DNA of 64,000 nucleotides. Source: Albidovulum sp. (GTDB lineage Bacteria > Pseudomonadota > Alphaproteobacteria > Rhodobacterales > Rhodobacteraceae). Below are positions 61,782-64,000 of the stretch, piece by piece. The position numbers and the translations under genes are program-made. Under the pieces are notes generated by a model. That model worked only from the letters and a program-made list of their open reading frames with translations. It ran no database searches and was not told the DNA's origin. Where the stretch lies: positions 62,001-126,000 of the forward strand of contig JAPPFL010000032.1 of assembly GCA_028823855.1 (NCBI GenBank). The letters are read 5' to 3'. Positions within the stretch are counted from its first letter, which is position 1. Every line of letters starts with the position of its first letter.

Positions 61782-61987
61782 TGAAATTTTCTCCCGAAAC
61801 CGGTCGCAGCCAAGACACTTCGACCTATTGAGCGTTCGTATTTCGCCGCGTTATGCCGTAGGCTCGGCCCGATATATTCGGACACATGACGTCAAAACCG
61901 CTCGGCGCGGGAATGCTCTTGCCGGACCCGGGGCTCGACCTTTTCCGATTTGCATTTGAAATTGAGAAGCTTGGCATCGGTTGCACT

Positions 61988-63598
61988 TTACCGAAGTCCA
62001 AGAGACGCTGTTCGGAACTGAAGCGGGCGCACCTGCTTGAACAACCCAGATTTCCTTAATTCATCAACGACTTCGTTGCCGGCGGCTTCATCCAGCGAAA
62101 GGAGGGCGATAGCGTCCGACTTTGCAGCGGTCCGCCCGAGCGTAAAATTAGCAATATTGACGCCTCGGTCGCCCAATGTCGTTCCAATTACTCCGATTAT
62201 GCCAGGCACGTCGCCGTGGGTGGTATAGAGCATATTGGGTTCGATCTCGGCATCGATATTGATGCCCTTGATCTGAATGAAACGAGGCTTGCCGTCGGAA
62301 AACACGGTTCCCGCGATCGATCTTTCTCGAAAATCAGTCACAACGGTCAGTTTCACATAAGCGTCGAAAACGCCGGATTTTGACTGCGTCGTCGTCGAAA
62401 TCGCAATGCCGCGCTCCTTCGCCATGATTTGCGCCGATACCATGCTTACTTCGGCTATAGCGTGGCGCAGCAGTCCCGTCGTGACTGACGCATTCAATGC
62501 TTCTGTATTCATGGACGCTACCGTGCCATTGTACAGAACATTAACCGCCTTGATGGGGTCGTCCGTCATCTGCCCGACAAATGAACCTAGATGGTCGGCT
62601 AGCGCGATCCACGGCATGAGAAGCGGCGATTCCTCCGCGCTGATGGAAGGCATATTGACAGCATTTGAAATCGCGCCCCGCGCCAGGAAGTCCGACATCT
62701 GCTCGGCAACCTGAATCGCTACTTTTTCCTGCGCTTCGGTCGTAGACGCCCCTAGATGAGGCGTGGCAACAACGCCCGGCAATCCCAAAAGGGGACTGCC
62801 TTCGGGAGGTTCATTCTCGAATACGTCGACCGCTGCTCCGGCAACTCTGCCCGACATGATCGCATTTGCCAGAGCCGCTTCATCCACCAGCCCGCCCCGC
62901 GCGCAATTGACGATTCTCACGCCTTTTTTGGTAATCGACAGCGATGTCGCGTCCAATATGTTTCTTGTCTTGTCGATAAGCGGAAGGTGAAGCGTTATAA
63001 AATCGGACCGCCGCAGCAGTTCATGCAATGCGATTTTATCGACTCCCAGCGCGCGCGCCTTTTCCGCGCTCAAGTAGGGGTCGTAGCCAACCACTTTCAT
63101 TCCCAGCCCGATTGCGCGGCTGCACACGGCCGACCCTATATTGCCGCATCCAATCACGCCCAGCGTCTTTCCGAACAGCTCTACGCCCATAAATCGGGAC
63201 TTTTCCCAGTTGCCGCCGTGAACCGAACGATTGGCGTCGGGAATTTGACGCGCAACCGCCATCATCATCGCTATCGTATGCTCGGCCGTCGTAATCGAAT
63301 TTCCGAACGGAGTATTCATGACTACGATGCCGTTCTTCGAAGCGGCGGAGACATCTACGTTATCGACTCCAACACCCGCTCGCCCGACCACCTTCAGCCT
63401 GCCCGCGCGCTTAAGCAATTTTTCCGTAACTTTGGTGCTTGACCGAATGGCGAGACCGTCGTAATCGCCTATGGCTTCGAGCAGAGCCGGTTTGTCTTTA
63501 CCGAGCTCCGGTTCAAATGAAACGTCGATGCCGTTGTTGCGAAAAACGTCGACCGCCGATTCCGCTAGCTTGTCGGAAACAAGTACTTTTGGAGCCAT
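61988..63598 (-). CDS. serA: D-3-phosphoglycerate dehydrogenase, long form
   Basis: A 536-residue enzyme that starts serine synthesis by oxidising 3-phosphoglycerate. It has the substrate-binding LAIRSSTKVTEKLL, NAD motif LGVIGCGNIGSAVCSRAI, catalytic NCARGGLVDEAAL (Arg), and His in TPHLGASTTEAQEKVA. An intervening domain and a C-terminal ACT domain (HGDVPGIIGVIGTTLGDRGV) mark the long, possibly serine-regulated form. The ATG at 63598 is used; a TTG two codons upstream is also open. serC ends 17 bases upstream, so serC-serA is an operon. Confidence 0.95.
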   Translation of the reverse strand: MAPKVLVSDKLAESAVDVFRNNGIDVSFEPELGKDKPALLEAIGDYDGLAIRSSTKVTEKLLKRAGRLKVVGRAGVGVDNVDVSAASKNGIVVMNTPFGNSITTAEHTIAMMMAVARQIPDANRSVHGGNWEKSRFMGVELFGKTLGVIGCGNIGSAVCSRAIGLGMKVVGYDPYLSAEKARALGVDKIALHELLRRSDFITLHLPLIDKTRNILDATSLSITKKGVRIVNCARGGLVDEAALANAIMSGRVAGAAVDVFENEPPEGSPLLGLPGVVATPHLGASTTEAQEKVAIQVAEQMSDFLARGAISNAVNMPSISAEESPLLMPWIALADHLGSFVGQMTDDPIKAVNVLYNGTVASMNTEALNASVTTGLLRHAIAEVSMVSAQIMAKERGIAISTTTQSKSGVFDAYVKLTVVTDFRERSIAGTVFSDGKPRFIQIKGINIDAEIEPNMLYTTHGDVPGIIGVIGTTLGDRGVNIANFTLGRTAAKSDAIALLSLDEAAGNEVVDELRKSGLFKQVRPLQFRTASLGLR

Positions 63599-63615
63599 CT
63601 GCAAAGCCTTTTCCT

Positions 63616-64000
63616 TTAAAGCGCAATCTGACTTGCCGCGACTCGGCCTATGCGGCGAGCCTCAAGTTCCGATGCGAACGCCCAATCCAGCCACGGCAGC
63701 AACGCTTCGATATCGTGCAGTTCCACTGTCGCGCCGCACCAGATGCGCAGCCCCGGCGGCGCGTCCCGGTAGGATCCGATATCGAATGCGACGCCTTCTC
63801 GTTCAAGCCGTCGCGCAACGGATTTCGCAAAGTCCGCGATATCGCGGCTCTGGATTCGCTTGCCTGAAAATTTTAGGCATACGCTCGTATTTGAACGCGT
63901 CGCCGGATCCATCGCCAGGAAGTCAATCCAGTCTCTTGCCGCCACGAATTCGCCAATCGCCCGGGAATTAGCGTCCGCCCTATCGATCAGCCACTCCAGC
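63616..64000 (-). CDS. serC: Phosphoserine aminotransferase, C-terminal part (cut by window edge)
   Basis: The last 127 codons of a PLP aminotransferase whose start lies beyond position 64000. The stretch TRSNTSVCLKF, then YRDAPPGLRIWCGATVELHD and LLPWLDWAF matches the end of alphaproteobacterial SerC, where the CGATVE region binds the substrate carboxylate. It precedes serA in the same direction. SerC converts 3-phosphohydroxypyruvate to phosphoserine. Confidence 0.88.
   Translation of the reverse strand, partial: LEWLIDRADANSRAIGEFVAARDWIDFLAMDPATRSNTSVCLKFSGKRIQSRDIADFAKSVARRLEREGVAFDIGSYRDAPPGLRIWCGATVELHDIEALLPWLDWAFASELEARRIGRVAASQIAL

Overview
The window looks like a chromosomal segment of an alphaproteobacterium with moderate GC. 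This is inferred from gene content and protein style: four-subunit sarcosine oxidase (soxBDAG), dapD and dapE, long-form serA with serC, liv-type and tripartite tricarboxylate (TTT) transporters, and a xanthine dehydrogenase-family oxidase. No rRNA, tRNA or CRISPR array was found. There are many pseudogenes and transposase relics, so the genome seems to be decaying, as in a host-associated or recently bottlenecked lineage. The relics look GC-richer than the genes around them (by eye, not computed).

Layout. 0.1-4.7 kb: a TauE/SafE sulfite-exporter-type permease, an IS1634-like transposase relic, then a HisC-like aminotransferase with a two-subunit sulfopyruvate-decarboxylase-like enzyme, suggesting C3-sulfonate (cysteate) breakdown. 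5.5-11.2 kb: a complete liv-type ABC importer operon ending in an aspartoacylase-family amidohydrolase. 11.2-15.3 kb: decayed sequence (Abi-like and possible GntR remnants), an aldose-epimerase-like protein and an SDR. 15.6-21.7 kb: a second aspartoacylase-family enzyme convergent with soxBDAG. 21.9-30.9 kb: an IclR regulator, zinc alcohol dehydrogenase, molybdenum hydroxylase (FAD subunit plus a fused 2Fe-2S/Mo subunit) and a TctCBA importer, probably one catabolic unit. 31-35.8 kb: a ROK regulator, an SDR and an acyl-CoA synthetase.

36-44.8 kb is an accessory graveyard. It holds an FAD-monooxygenase stub, a large broken gene of unknown function, a higA with a truncated higB, an uncharacterised gene, IS66-like and ISKra4-like relics joined at a perfect 32-bp palindrome, a coupled three-gene TIGR04255 module with two nonsense codons, a small frameshifted gene and a dead TRAP transporter. 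45-54 kb returns to intact genes: dapD, dapE, a DUF2064 protein beside a dead ArsJ-type GAPDH, a D-glutamate catabolism set (dat, dgcA, dgcN), a GDPD, a MITE-like IS5 derivative sitting in the shared stop codons of the GDPD and cbiB genes, and rnhB. 54.5-64 kb: an OmpA/MotB-like membrane protein, a broken IS5-type element related to the MITE, a four-gene FAD-monooxygenase/MBL/FAH/MBL operon, and serA with the end of serC.

Together the intact genes describe a scavenger of amino acids, methylated amines, sulfonates, D-amino acids and aromatic or heterocyclic carboxylates. The best candidates for something undescribed are the TIGR04255 three-gene module, the fused molybdenum hydroxylase/TTT cluster, and the hydroxylase-MBL-FAH-MBL operon that has no ring-cleavage enzyme.
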